Part shown: positions 1-11,864 of the stretch, piece after piece
How the letters are laid out: every line of letters begins with the position of its first letter
Numbering within the stretch: the first letter of the stretch is position 1
Assembly (NCBI GenBank): GCA_027946365.1
Contig: JAPEUQ010000003.1
Location: forward strand, 1,736,001-1,800,000
DNA from: Kalmusia sp. IMI 367209
Taxonomy: Eukaryota; Ascomycota; Dothideomycetes; Pleosporales; Didymosphaeriaceae
Direction: 5' to 3'
Length of the DNA: 64,000 bases
Made by a program: the position numbers and the translations under genes
Notes under the pieces: model-generated
What the model saw: the letters and a program-made list of their open reading frames with translations, nothing else
What the model was told of the DNA's origin: nothing
Databases searched by the model: none

Positions 1-973
1 ATTGGCATGGGGAAAAGCCAATTGCCTTACGATAATTCCCATGAATATCCAGCCAGGGAGATAGATGAAGTCGAACGCAAGGTGGTTGGACAGGAGGCGC
101 GCAGCCTGAGTATGCCATGGTTTCCCGGCCGGCGACATGGCTTCTACAAGCTGCGAAATGCCACCCTCCCTCTCAGAGGCCATCTGACCAGTGAGCTGGT
201 ACGTGACACCGCATACACCTATGTACAATGCCACTGCCATGATGTCTATCAAAGCACCCATGTACAACGTCCGGATCTTCTCCTCACGCTCCTCCTGTGT
301 CTTGTCCGTGAAGGGGTATTCGTTGATCGCGGTAGGCAAATCCGTTCCATTCAAGGAGGCGATGGCTCGATTTACGGCATTCTGGAACGGCAGGACATAA
401 ATTTGGATATCATTGTCTTCCTGATCAACGTATATCCTCTCTCCAAAAGCACCGTCAGCGCGCATAGTATAATTCCATCCAAACCCATCTCCTTCCGTGG
501 GCGACGAGTGGAAGCTAATTGCGCCAAAGCACAAACTTGCCCCGCGTAGCGAACTTGCACAAGTAGTCAAGAGATCTACATCTTGTTCTACGGTTGTAGC
601 GATCTTCCCTGCACCTCTGACGGTACCTGACAAGTCCCCAATGACCTTCTCAATGTCGCCGCCAGTATGCCCATTGTTCACGAAGACGACGGTGTTCCGG
701 TTACCGGTGGCGGCGCCGAGCGCGCTTTCGAAGCTTCGTATGGGCGTGGGAGAGCCGATACCAAACTCGGAGGGAGGGACGAAGAAGTTTTTTGCGTACG
801 TGATGAAAAACATCTGACAATTGGGTTAGTTATAGGGGTGGAGGGTGCGGGGGAATATGTACGAATATAACGGGCGCCCAGAATGCGCGGATGCTCGTGA
901 AGAACCAGTGGCGGACGAAGACAATCAGTAGCGTCTTCTTCGTGAGCGTCCATGTCTGCGACAGGATGGCCAT
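1..973 (-). CDS. ABC-A type transporter, N-terminal part (runs off the window)
   Basis: The reading frame starts at the ATG at 973, has one 49-nt intron (862-814, GTACAT...CAG, with a CTAAC branch site) and leaves the window at base 1 still open, giving the first 308 residues. The start gives MAILSQTWTLTKKTLLIVFV, a cytosolic lead into a first membrane helix. A long extracytoplasmic segment follows, then a second hydrophobic segment (about residues 240-260, LYMGALIDIMAVALYIGVCG). After it comes QMASEREGGISQLVEAMSP, the loop typical of ABC-2/ABCA membrane domains. In fungal ABC-A proteins such a membrane domain precedes the nucleotide-binding domain, which would lie outside the window. The likely role is lipid or hydrophobic-compound transport; the substrate cannot be told. 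The family call is firm, the function general. Confidence 0.85.
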
Positions 974-2150
974 TGCGGCGTTGTAGCCTCCGGCGAGCGT
1001 GTAAATGGAGTACTAAAGGTGCGCTCCTGCGGAAGTCGACAGTTCCAGAAACAGTCGCATGGAGATCAACGCAGGAGGAAGAGTTGCATTCTACAGGAGA
1101 GATGTAGATTGAAGAGGCGCCACCTAGCCAGTGAAGAAACTGAATGAGAGCACGAAAAGAAGAGAAGGCAAATACAACTAGCACCGCCGAGGCTCCCTCG
1201 TAACCCGCGTAGGGAACTCATGTCGTCGTCTACGAAGGGGATCGGCGCCAAATTGGTCCGACGGCCTGCGCGTGTTCGATAACGGCGGACATGGCGTGCG
1301 CCACAACCTTGCCGCTAGATCGCCCCAAGGGCTCGGCTCCATTGGTGGCCGCGGCCTCACGCACCCCCCGCGAACTTTGGTTCAACGTGCTGTCTAAGTA
1401 ACTTCTGCTATACGGTACAGCCACCGATCTCACTATTGGCAGGTCCTCCAACAATTAACGTAGTGAGCAACAGCTGCCCGATATTCTGATGTTCACGCTC
1501 TAGGGGCCTCGCACCGAGGTCCCAATTGATTCCATGGCGCCCAGCATGCCTAGCAGCCGAGCCGACTCGCCGTCAAGACAACGTGATTGTGGGTACTGAA
1601 AATGATGGCAGTGCTCGCTAAAATCATCGTATTCCTCTGCCTGAGTTTCCCATCACGTCCATATATGTCGATGAGTCCATAAAGAGAGGAACAACACGGT
1701 AGGATGGTCATGAATCTGGGGTACCCATCTTTGTTAACCCACGACACTACGTATCTTCAAAGTACTTCTACGCATGTCTTAAAATATGACTATATGGATT
1801 CTTTTCAGGTAATTCTCTTTCGGGGTGGAGGTTGTGAGAAAGAAGGCAAGCATTCCACTCCAAAGGCTAGCAATTGCCCAGGCGAGTTGTAGAGCAGAAG
1901 GCGGGCAATATAAATTAGTTTTACTGCTTACATAGAATTGCAGGATATATACGGCATTAGTATAGTACTTTCATGTTCACAGTTGGCACAGAAGAGAAAC
2001 GATTCAGATACTGATCCTGATAATCACTACGAAACTATTATCCCCCGAAGAGATGCCCGTAACTACGATAGCGTTCCACCTTAGACAACCGAACGCCGAC
2101 GGGGGCCCACTGATGCAGAATTTCCTCCGGACGTCGCAAAACGCCTCCGT
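974..2150. other. Intergenic stretch, no supported gene
   Basis: Only short overlapping frames without recognisable domains are present. The first 200 bases are the probable 5' region of the ABC transporter. Nothing else can be supported. Confidence 0.5.
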
Positions 2151-2672
2151 TCATCGCAAGCATGTGTTCAGGAGGCAGTAGTTCTGGTGATTATGACGTT
2201 AGCCAACAAGGCACGTAAGAATAGGAGGAGATACTTACGAAGTCGTTCCACTCCGGCTCGCACAAGAATTCCCAATGCTTGCGGCACTCGCAATCATGGA
2301 CGCGTGCCGCTGCATCATGACACTCAGGGCAAGTCCTCTGGATTGGCCTGCTGCACTTGTCGACGGGCTCATCCCGCTTCATGCCGCACTTGTTCTTGTT
2401 GCAGTAAGTCTGTCTTGCGTAAGCACTCGGTCAAATCTTCACAATGAAACAGGTCAACCTACGAGGACATTGCGCTGAGACTCGCATCGGTACGTTCCGG
2501 GGCCGTACATACACTCGCAGGCGTACTGGCTATTGGCTTCGCTAAGACAGCGGTCGCATGTCTTTGGGAAAGGGAGGCCGCACGGGAAAGGCTCGGGGTC
2601 TGCCGCAGGGAGTGCGGCGACGGAGGCGGTAAAGACGGTGAAGACGGTGAGAAGGAAAGTCGTAAACTTCAT
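2151..2672 (-). CDS. Secreted 16-cysteine protein built of two copies of an 8-Cys module
   Basis: Three exons (2672-2463, 2409-2239, 2183-2151) joined through phase-0 introns of 53 and 55 nt give 137 residues. The start MKFTTFLLTVFTVFTASVAA is a clear signal peptide. The mature part carries 16 cysteines in two tandem modules. Module 1 is C-x7-C-x2-C-x9-C-x-C-x8-C-x9-C-x4-C (from C31). Module 2 is C-x7-C-x2-C-x9-C-x-C-x7-C-x9-C-x4-C. Shared residues include CEC in the middle and a Tyr before the seventh Cys (TYC, NYC). Each module is cut by an intron two residues before that Cys, so the duplication included the intron. Such proteins are usually disulfide-bonded apoplastic proteins, and an effector role is possible. 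I do not recognise the family. The exon structure is inferred from splice sites and the module match. Confidence 0.75.
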
Positions 2673-3158
2673 GCTTGGAATAGTGTTTTGAGGATGGAGA
2701 TTTAAGACTAATGAGAGTCGCGCTGACGTAGAAGAGAAGGAGATGATTGTAGTAGTAGGTGATCAGAGAGGCTTGCGTGAAGTTATACTGACTGGCACTT
2801 GCCGTTTCTGACTGAGCAGTTGACCTGCCAACTGACGAACCGCCTCTGCAATCTCTCGTGACTGCCGTTAAACAGAATTTCTGCGGCGGCCTATCCACAT
2901 TTGGAGTGAGCGTCTACAATCACTGACCTTTTAAGCCACGAGCCCCAATCCATTTTCCACTACTCGCACCACACCACGCTCACAACCAACGCACCCCTTT
3001 CGGTCCCACAGACTCATATCCGGTAGTGCACCTCCTTCCCATTCATACACAGCTTGTATCTAACGATCATTTCACAGCTCTCACTCAAGTAGCCTCTTTC
3101 GGTCACAAAACACCACTCAACCCTCAATTCTCTATCAATATCAACCACATCACCCACG
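2673..3158. promoter_or_regulatory. Shared upstream region of two divergent genes
   Basis: The 486 bases between the secreted-protein start (2672, minus) and the next ATG (3159, plus) must hold both promoters. The last 120 bases before 3159 are pyrimidine- and CA-rich with no ATG, as in a fungal 5' leader. No defined operator was seen. Confidence 0.4.
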
Positions 3159-3866
3159 ATGTCCGCTGATCAGAACTTCGACATCTCCAACTACCTCAAC
3201 GCCGACGTCATCCGTGCCATCGATGAAATGGCGAACCATTTCCCCGACTCTGTGATGGTCCATCCCTTTGAGGGCGACCCCGTCCTCACCTGGGTTAACT
3301 ATGCCCCGCCTGGAGTCCTTCCGCAGCCGCCGCACCCAGCATATTCAGATAGGACGCGCGGTACAGGCCTCCACTTCGCCGTGGCCAATGTCGCTCGTCC
3401 GCCCCCGCCGCCTCGTAGGCATGTCGCTCCGCCACGCTATCCCACTGCTGTCCCTGCTGCGCGAGGCTTTGGCTTCTTTCCATCCATTACCTCCGCCCCC
3501 AACTCCTTGGATGAGATCGTCCACGGTCTTCTGACGCCCGGCTTTAGCCGCGAGTTTGTGGGAGCAGAGCACCACGGCATGGCAACAATTGATATGAAGT
3601 TCGTCACCAAGATCCTGGGTTCTTCCAGCCAGCACCACCTAGAGTTCAGCGAGCAGCTTGGACGGGAGGTGTTTCGCCAGGGTTCCGAATTGGGTCGCAG
3701 GGGACGAGAACTGGGCCTGCCGGATTTGTATCTGAGGTGGCTTTGGGGTGTGGATGGCGCGCAGACCTTGCGCATCCCTCTGCAGGTGCTTCAGGCGGCC
3801 GCCATTGCTAGGATCAACAGGAAGAAGGCGGAGCTGGAGTGGGCGGCGAAGAGGCAGATTGTGTAG
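3159..3866 (+). CDS. Hypothetical single-exon protein, 235 aa
   Basis: An uninterrupted frame starts at MSADQNFDISNYLNADVIRA, preceded by a CA-rich leader (cacccacgATG), and ends at TAG. The middle (about residues 55-100) is rich in proline and arginine (PPPPPRRHVAPPR), looks disordered, and separates an acidic N-terminal part from a helical C-terminal half. The C-terminal half contains a region with paired Gly-Arg residues (about 165-185) and ends in a charged helix (INRKKAELEWAAKRQIV). There is no signal peptide or membrane segment. Codon use is C/G-ending, unlike surrounding intergenic sequence, which supports real coding. I do not recognise the family and propose no function. Confidence 0.75.
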   Translation: MSADQNFDISNYLNADVIRAIDEMANHFPDSVMVHPFEGDPVLTWVNYAPPGVLPQPPHPAYSDRTRGTGLHFAVANVARPPPPPRRHVAPPRYPTAVPAARGFGFFPSITSAPNSLDEIVHGLLTPGFSREFVGAEHHGMATIDMKFVTKILGSSSQHHLEFSEQLGREVFRQGSELGRRGRELGLPDLYLRWLWGVDGAQTLRIPLQVLQAAAIARINRKKAELEWAAKRQIV

Positions 3867-5590
3867 TACGTCTCGGGGAGATAGAATGACTGGACAGAAC
3901 AGAGTGGGCTAGAGTACAAGAACTCTTGTAGATGGATAATTAGTGTGATTCTCCGCTAGTATGTCTTTTGCTCGTTGTGCCGTGGTTTCCAGTTCCTGTT
4001 CAGCTGACAAGAGCACTTGATTTCAGAGGCTCAATTCGCACTTCTCCTTCATCTAGATGAACTGCCTTGCTTATGTATGACCAAGCAGAAACAAAGAGTC
4101 ATGTGTGTTCACCTCGCATATACAAGGCCTACATCCCATCACTTCTCTCCTCTTATTCCTCCAGTTCAACGTCGTGTATCTCTTCTCAACTACTTATAAG
4201 AAAAAAATTTAGCAGTATCGAACCTCCACGACACACCAACCGGGAAGCCCTATACCAATAGCAGTGGCACCTTCAATGGACTCGAGCGCACCTCTCTCCA
4301 AGCTGCGCAGAACAGTGTCCCTGTCCCGCTTGTTCTTTGCTCCCATCCAATTCCTGCGCTCTACCCATTCCACAACTCGTAAGGGGGAGACTTGGGAAGC
4401 CATCCTGACGCCGACTTCAGCCCCCTGCATCGAGTCCGCTAACACCGGCAACCTGTCTGCCCTGTCGAACACATGTCCTTCGCAGGCGTGCTTCCTCATG
4501 CGCCACCTTCAGAAGACTCAGAGCCTCGAGCTCTGTGCACGCCAGGAAAACTTGGCATGGAGAAGGTGTTGGTCCCGGCTGTCGCGAGGGAACTTTGGAA
4601 GTGGCGTTAGTAAAAGAAATCATCCTTGCACATATGGTCTTTTTGGATCATGTGCTAACTCTGCATACTGATCTTAATCTACGCAAAGGACTACCAAGGT
4701 AGTGCATGTCGGGTGGGTCCAGGAGCTGGTTGTCGGGTTCGACGGATAATGATCGAGCAGGCGACGATAGTACCAGGAGCTATTGGAAATGGCAGTTCGA
4801 GCATACGATTATAAAGATTGGTAGACATACACACATTGGCGCCATGGAAACTCCGATAGCCCTAGAAAAGTGTATAGATTATTTCTGCAAAAAATCGCAT
4901 CCTCGAATGAGCCCCTCCTTTGGTATACCAGAGCCCTTACTTATATTCTATCTTGCACCCAATTGCAGTGGAATTCCGAAAGCCACTCTATAGCGCCATA
5001 CCGCCATATCGGGCAATATTGGTGGACCATCGATCACTGCATCTCACCCGTGGGTCGCACAAAACGCGAATCGTGTCACCACCCATGGAGCGCCCAACAT
5101 CCGTGTTAGAACAAGCTTTAGCTAGCGCGTGCGCGTGTGACACGAGGACTTCGGTTATGCTGAGGGGTAAGTGGTCCGTTTGGGGCATGTGTACCGTGGT
5201 TTGCCCACGAATGCGAACTATCGAAACTCGGCCTTTGCTCGGGTGGGGCTTAACAAAATACAAAGGGGCAAGGGAGGAACGCCAGACGGAAGGTCAGGAG
5301 AAGAACTTTTGTAGATAATGAATTGCACTGTCGATGGTGGTATTGGTGATATCACTGAAGATGCGAACGGTGGGATTACGAAGGAGAAAGGAGAAAGGTC
5401 GGGCGTAGGCCTTGCAAGGGTGTAAGCAACTGGGCTAGTTGACATAAGCGCAAAAGGAGAGACGACGATTCTACCTGTCAGATTGATATTTCCTGAAACA
5501 TCACACCTTGAAAAAACACAAGAAGCCGAAATCTGAGATTGCAGCTATCAGTTCCCAACCCCCAAGCAACAACGCTTTGAAGGCATATCA
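3867..5590. other. Intergenic stretch with weak ORFs
   Basis: Two minus-strand frames (4499-4209 and 5263-4988) and a plus-strand frame (4264-4671) are open for 90-135 codons but show no domain, signal peptide or convincing splice partner. The minus frame at 4499-4209 has a fairly protein-like composition (SPLRVVEWVERRNW, SLERGALESIEGATAIG) and could be an exon or relic of an unrecognised gene. Confidence 0.35.
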
Positions 5591-7516
5591 TTACCTCCTC
5601 CTACCCAGCACATTCCTCTCCTCAATCCGCTCAATTAACGTTTTGTGTGGCTTCCTAGTAATAGGATCGATTATCCTCGTACTTGGTCCAATGGGTTCGG
5701 TCCCGTGAGCCTGCAGGTTACTGGGTACCATACCGTGCATACGCTCGACCTCTCTGCGCACCACCTCGTCTCTCTTAGCTGAGTCTTTGGCCTTGAAAGT
5801 ACAGTATGTGCCTTGGTTAAGAGCGAACTCGTCAACTGATGCCGTCGCTGTAGAGCGAGAGGCGCCTGTGAAGGAAGGCACAACTCGGACCTCTGTACGC
5901 TGATGGGGTATAGGATTGATAGATCTTTGGAGAAGTGACGGATGGTGCGCGAGATTTGTGGAAGCGAGACTTGGGCTGCCCTTAGATTGCGTGGGGACTT
6001 GCCATTGTCCGCTCCATCCACCGACTGGAGATACCTCAAGTATTGAATTGCCAACCGATTTCGGTCTTTCCTTGGCAAAGAAAGATGGCGCAGGTGAAGT
6101 TTGTCGTGGAGAAAAGATGCTAGATTGAGGATAATTCAAGGAATTCTGGTCGGATGGTGGCTGAGTCTCGCTAGTGAGCATACTTATGCGAGGAGACTGA
6201 GACTGCATTGATCGAGGTCGTATATGGCCGAAGTGGTGGATACGAGGCTCTGTCGTAAAATTGTTGATATCAACCGGGTTCTTATAGGGGTGTCTAAAGG
6301 ATGAGGACTCAGCCGGTTGTTGACCTAGATGAACAGAATGGTGACTCTGCACCGAAACACTAGAACTTGTGTTATCTCTCGCCGCGGCCTCCTGGGTTGA
6401 AGATAGTTGTTGAAAACTGGTAGCGGTTTGGAAGGAACGATGGGACGATATGCAAGACTTGGTGCTGAAGTAGTCTTGGTTAGATGAAGTTGAATGTTGA
6501 TCTTCTTGGTCCGATAGGTATCGTTCCTGAATAGACTGCGAATGAGAGCGATCTATACACTTTCCCGTGCCCGGATATGTAGTGTCTGTAGATACTGGTG
6601 GGCTTGTGATCTCAGTCGAAAACGTGTTTTCTGAGCTATTGTGACCCGACCTTAGTGTACCCAAGCTAGAATCATGAAACATTTCCACAGCCGAATGTGG
6701 TTGTGAACGCGACACCATCCTTCCAAGAGTTCTCGTGTGCAGCGGGGCGACCGTTGATGATGCACGGTGACCCGATGCGGCCGGATATGACGCATAATTG
6801 TTGCAGGTGCCGCGAAGATCCGGTATAGCATTAGAGTAATGCGACGGGGAGTAAACACTCACTGCGTTGCTTGGGCTTGCGTACTGCGAATTCGCACGAA
6901 TGCTCGCAAAATCGGCGATAGGGTAGGAGGACATCGGCTGTCGAAAACCCATTCTAGAGCCCCTTTGAATCGCCAGCCACTCCTGGTGCAGCTTATGCTT
7001 ATTTTCCTCCTTTGCCTTCAAATTTTTGATCGTGCGCTCCAAGGCCTGAGCGATGTGCATCCTACAATCTCCTGAAGGGCTCTCTGCATATGTCGTCTTC
7101 CCGTCGAGCTTTGCATATCCAGCGCTCACGGGACAAAGACGAGCAAAGTCTCCATCGAATTGTCGCAGTACGGTACCATCGCCATCCCAGAAAGCGACAG
7201 TCTCAAGTACCCTGACTAAAGTTAGAAAATGGCGTGCATATATTAATTTACATGCGTTTGAGTGTGTAACTTACCATTGCGGCCAGCGCTTAGCTATCTT
7301 GTTTCCTTTGAAAGTGAGAACATGATACAAGAAAAAACGGACATCGTGTACACTGGCTTCTGGGCCGGGAAGTGACTGAGGCTCCGACTGCTGCTCTTTG
7401 ACATCCCTTGGATTCCTCACCATATGAAACACGTTCGTATCATCGCATCTTTCTTCGTCGACCGTGTTTTGCGATACCGTTAGAGAACGTCTCTTCAATG
7501 GATTCCAGGATGGCAT
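5591..7516 (-). CDS. Hypothetical Ser-rich, mostly disordered protein, 620 aa
   Basis: Two exons (7516-7275 and 7211-5591) are joined through a 63-nt intron with donor GTAAGT, a CTAAC branch site and acceptor CAG. The splice restores WPQWVLETVAFWDGDGT. A stop lies upstream in frame, and the first ATG gives MPSWNPLKRRSLTV. The only ordered-looking part is residues about 55-125 (FFLYHVLTFKGNKIAKRWPQ, then a WDGDGTVLRQFDGDF stretch), followed by a predicted helix (MHIAQALERTIKNLKAKEEN). The remaining 450 residues are rich in Ser, Thr, Gln and His, low in hydrophobics, and probably disordered. The last 30 residues are conserved-looking and charged (ITRKPHKTLIERIEERNVLG). No known domain was recognised. 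A regulatory or scaffold role would be a guess. Confidence 0.75.
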
Positions 7517-8259
7517 GATAGGGCTAAAGGTTGTCCACTTAGTTAAGGTATTCGAACACTTGCGGTTACCCTTAAGATTGGGTGGTCCAACTTTGAGGCC
7601 TGAGACGAGTCGGCAAAGGTCCAATTTGAATGAAGAGACAGAAGGATTGTCGAAGCGTCAGAGAAGAAGCACGGAAAGGTAGTTAGCAAACTGAGTCGAA
7701 GAGAAGGAGCAGCAGGCTAGATATAGTAGCTCACGGTGGGGCAAATAGCATGTTGCCTGCTGATCGACGCAAGTATCAAAACGCAATCGATATTATTACC
7801 GCTGATGACATTGGTTGCAGAGTAGGTTCTGGTGGAGTTCAAATGAAGTGAGAGTATGGCGCGCAGAAATTGTTGAGTACTGTAGTTTGACCAGCATCCA
7901 ATCACCAACTGGTCATAGCTCCAGCTACATGTCACGGTACCCAAGACGCATGTAATCAACAGTGCCTTTCAGGACTGCCAGGGCGCAGCACCAATTGAGG
8001 AAGGAATATATTGCAACGCTGGAATGCCAGTACGCTGTTTCGTATGATGAGCGCGTCACACATGATGACTAGAATTTGTGGAGACCTGGGCTCGTGATGC
8101 GCACCATGGACCACCGTACCGGACCACTCGTAACCTATGATCTGTTACATCATGCCTCCAGATTGCACTTTCGGACTTACCCATCCTCGCCAAGCGGCAA
8201 TGAGAAATCAGTTTAGCGTGGCTATATTGTGTATCTGAACTGCAGGTTCTTCTGGTCAA
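7517..8259. other. Intergenic stretch, nothing recognised
   Basis: No frame with domain similarity, RNA gene or repeat was seen. It lies between an intact gene and the 3' end of the decayed transporter below. Confidence 0.45.
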
Positions 8260-9713
8260 TTAAGTCGTCCTCGAAAGCATTCTCCTAGCCTTCGGTACTT
8301 GTCTGATCCCGGCGCCTAGTCGTAATGCATACGTGTTTGCAATTTGTAGTCCCATCAAAGCCGCATACCCTCCGCCGAATGAGGCCAGTATATAGCAAGA
8401 AAATCAAAAGCCACCCTTAGCATTTCTAGGCAGCAATCATAGAAGGAGGCTTGCTGTTATTGCGCCGAGCTGACAGATTGCGATAATACAGGTTCGGATA
8501 CGAGGTATGTGCTATGCTAGGTAAGGTGCCTGGAAGACAACGATATAGATTAGTAAAGATAAGTAAGGAATTGTCACTAAAGACTTACAGCGAGTTTAAT
8601 AGTTCCAATGACAACACCGCCGGGCAGAGTCAACAAGAGCGAATTTAGTCGATTGTATCCGAAGCCAGAGATTATGATAGGAATGAAAGCGGATACCGGA
8701 CCATTCGCAAACATGATGAGGAACGCCATCGCAAGGAGAATCCAGATTTGATATCAAGCAACGCCTCCCACACCTGCTCTATCTTGAAATGCGAATTTCG
8801 AACACCGGAGTTGTTCTCGCGCATACGGGCAACGACAATGTACCGTTCTCTATCAGTAAAGCTGCGCGCTCTGATAGGATCTGACAGCATGTAAATATAG
8901 ATGACGACAGACCAGAGAATTGCGATTACGCCACCGGCCAAGTACATCTATCGCCAGCTCTTTAGGCTGAGTAAAGGTGAAGGTCAGTCTATCTTCTAGA
9001 AATTGAGAACTGACACTTACCCGCCGCGTTCGATGTGTCTTAGGCCCTAGTTATTCAACGGGATATCGCAGAGACGTAGCTGATATAGCAGTACCAAGCA
9101 CCTATCCGCAGGACTTGCTCCTGCTCTTGTACCATCCCCCAACCACAGGCATGAACATAGTGAGATTTTGCTTTCGAGAAACCCAAGGAAGAACCGCTGA
9201 GCTAGCGTGTAGAGTCAGTACACGTCTTGCTGGCTCTGCTGATCCCGAGAGACTTACCGCAGAATCCTTGCCAATTGTGACAAGCAGCGCTTAGGGTTGA
9301 CGATAGACGTATTCCCCACACAAGAACAATACCAGAAGCCACTCTCACGATGGGGAAACACTGGGCCATCAAGATGGCAGGACAGCTATACTGGCAGAGA
9401 AGGAGTATCGATCTCCGACGCTCAGTGCTCAATCTTCTCGAAGACCAAAGAGGGCTGCATGTGAGAGCATGGTCTCATAGTAGTACTGGAGGCCATAGGT
9501 GATGCAAAGAAGTGTGATCAACTTTCAATCGACTCTACGTGTCAACTTCTTCTCCTCCGCTTGGGTCCATGTAGCATCGCCGGCATATTGCGCTAGAACC
9601 TTCAGAGCCTCATCCTAGAGTACCGTATCGACGCTGGTGACATGCTCCAGCTGTTCTACGGTAGAACGCTGGTGCTCGGACTGTTCGACGGTCTGCTTGT
9701 CGATACCGGACAT
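8260..9713 (-). pseudogene. Decayed MFS transporter of the Dal5 (allantoate/anion:cation symporter) family
   Basis: Family landmarks appear in order on the minus strand, in changing frames. The start near 9713 gives MSGIDKQTVEQSEHQ. The cytosolic lead (DEALKVLAQYAGDATW, KKLTRRVD) and first helix (KLITLLCITYGLQYY) follow. Around 9290 there is SAACHNWQGFCG, matching the conserved ACHNxxGF. RFFLGFLES follows after an intron, then the inter-domain loop near 8850 (ARSFTDRERYIVVARMREN, QVWEALLD). The second half follows to about 8300 (PVSAFIPIIISGFGYNRL). It is broken by several stops, two of them TGA where the family has Trp (after RRVD and in the LLL-LLP segment), and by frameshifts near 9100 and beyond 8500. 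TGG to TGA changes fit RIP-type C:G to T:A mutation, but other lesions are indels. Intact members take up allantoate, nicotinate, pantothenate or similar; the substrate cannot be told. Confidence 0.8.
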
Positions 9714-11469
9714 TGTGGGGAATTGGCGTACTGTAACAGAGGATGCTATAGATTCATCCTCTTGTGCGAGCAGAAGAGACCGCTGCATCATAATGCATCT
9801 AGTCATTCAATGAATCAGCAGTCGTTCCGACGAAGGATGCATGGTATACCTCTCCCAAGCTGCCGGCGGCGAGGCCTCCTCTTCCAAGCCTGAGGTTTGC
9901 CGTTGTGATGCGGGAAATTGGTGCGCTATGCAGCCACAGCCGGTGGGGACGCAGGGATCTCGGGGCGAGTCGACTTGAACTACTCCGAGGCAAGCCAATT
10001 ATCGAGAAATTAGGAACTAGGCTGCGCTAAGATATGTAAACAAGCAATGGTAGTGGTTATGGAGTGCACTTGGTAGACGATGAGGATGTTGGATGGAGTG
10101 GGAGGAGCGACGTCATTGGCACGGGAGGCACGAGCGGCTGCCATGGGTGCCTCTTGCCTTTCGAAGAATTTAGCGTATAATGAAGATCTCGATTTCACTG
10201 GTGATCCGATAAATATTGAACGATAAGGTGATTGCAAGGTATTGGAGCTTGAGACAGCACGTGCACACGCGTTGATAGGCGATTGAGACGCGTCTTGAGT
10301 CTTAACCCCTGTTCAACCCTCGTGTACCCGTAATTGACCTGATCAATCTGTGTTGAGATTCGCATGTCGCTACAGCAGTTTGAGAGCCATTCGCGACCAG
10401 TGTTGACGTGTTTGGCTCATACCACAACGGGACTTTTCGGGACTTTTCGGCCCCTCGTCCAACAAGCCACTCGCTGCATGCACGGATATTCTCAATTGGG
10501 TTCAGTGCCATTAGCCATTCATTCGCAGCGTCTATTATCGATGACAGGCCTTATAACGAGATATCTTTGATGATTCTTCAACTGATTTCAAAACAACCAC
10601 GATCTTTTTCTGCGTATCCCAACCGCGAACCAATCCCACTTGCGATCCAGGAACGCCTCAATCTACCAAACCCTAATATTGAATTAAACTCTACTCGCTA
10701 CATGTCGCTGCGGCTGATAACAAGAACACGATTGCGGCACTGAACCTACGCCGTTGCTTCGTCGAGTGCTTCGGTTAGAGGAGCACCCATGGCCTTCATA
10801 CGTCTAGTCGGGCCCCATAACACTAGTTTAAGGATGCATTGACGCAGAAAGAGCGAATCAATTAAGGGTCCATGCTACATGCGACCGTTATCTCTGAACT
10901 CATAACCTTAGCCTGATCTAATGAGGAGCTAGGTAGAGTGGATATGCAAGGTCTGGCAACGGAGCATACTTTTGTACGGGGAAGTGTCAGAGATGCTTTC
11001 TAGGCCAAGTCCCTCCGGCATACGTAAGGAAAACGAAAAAGAGTTTCCGCGATCATAACTCCCAAACGGTACTTGTACCCTGGGAGCCGCATAGCAGAGA
11101 TTGTGGTCCTCGTAGTTGCTTCTCAGATAGTGAGTAGAGCGCTGCGTTAGGCAGGATTGGCTACATATTAGAGATTGAAGCCGTGAGCTGCATTGCGAGT
11201 GCATCAGTATGCGGGAGCCAGGCCTACTTAACTTTACAATTTTGTGACCCTAATTCTGAACGGGCGTCTGCGATCAGCGGTCTTGTAATAGAGCCTGGCG
11301 AGCTTTAAGGCTTAATAGTGTAATGAGATCCAAATGTTGTGAGCTGTACCTTATATGCGTATCGTGAGAGTGAAAGCCGAGGTCGTTGTCTAGGTTCTGG
11401 TGGCCAAAAAAACCGTGTACTCGTACGTTCACTTGTACTCGACGGCCTCAAGGGGGCAAAAAAGATTCT
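9714..11469. other. Intergenic stretch, nothing recognised
   Basis: Short overlapping frames only, with no domain similarity. A 10-bp unit (gacttttcgg) is repeated twice at 10,431-10,450. The stretch runs into the tRNA-like elements below. Confidence 0.45.
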
Positions 11470-11632
11470 CGCGGATGTAGGACTCGAACCTACGTCTCCA
11501 ACAACACTCTACCAAGTCTACACAAGTTCTGATTGAAATGTAATATCGCGATATATCGATATTACATTTCAATCAGAACTTGTGTAGACTGGTGGAGCGT
11601 CGAAGGCATGCTAGCCACTGCACCAATCCGCT
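11470..11632 (-). ncRNA. Split tRNA-like element 1, anticodon region replaced by a palindrome
   Basis: Read on the minus strand, the 5' end (11632) forms AGCGGAT, then TG, a D-arm GTGC-loop-GCAT with the conserved A14, GG and A21 positions, and an anticodon 5' strand. The 3' end has a perfect T-arm (GTAGG-TTCGAGT-CCTAC, a box B) and ATCCGCG, which pairs with the 5' acceptor strand at six of seven positions. Between the halves, where the anticodon loop should be, lies a long palindrome with about 38-nt arms (separate entry). No normal anticodon stem can be drawn, so this is a tRNA-derived relic or tRNA-like element, not a working tRNA gene. Confidence 0.55.
11515..11590. repeat. Near-perfect 76-bp palindrome inside tRNA-like element 1
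   Basis: The left arm begins agtctacacaagttctgatt and the right arm is its reverse complement. The centre of symmetry is between 11552 and 11553. Of 38 paired positions 36 match; the two mismatches are next to the centre. One arm (tattacatttcaatcagaac, continuing cttgtgt) recurs at 11,996-12,021 inside the second tRNA-like element with 24 of 26 bases identical. Confidence 0.9.
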
Positions 11633-11864
11633 TTGCTAAAGAATTATGGTTTGGAGGCAGCTTTAAAAATATAAATATAAGTAAAGATAGGCACTCGTGT
11701 AGTACTAAGGTATGTAAGAAGAAGAGGAATCAACTAGAACTTGAAAGAAGTGCTTGCGTGCGTGGAGTCACTCACGCTCACCCGCGCGGGTTTCCTCTTC
11801 ACCACTGCCTCCCCAAAGAAAAATCTATTATACAAAATAAAAAAAAGCTTGAAAAAAGAAATCT

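Noticed and set aside
10431..10450. Tandem duplication of gacttttcgg
   Set aside because: Two copies of ten bases can arise by chance or slippage; no function indicated.
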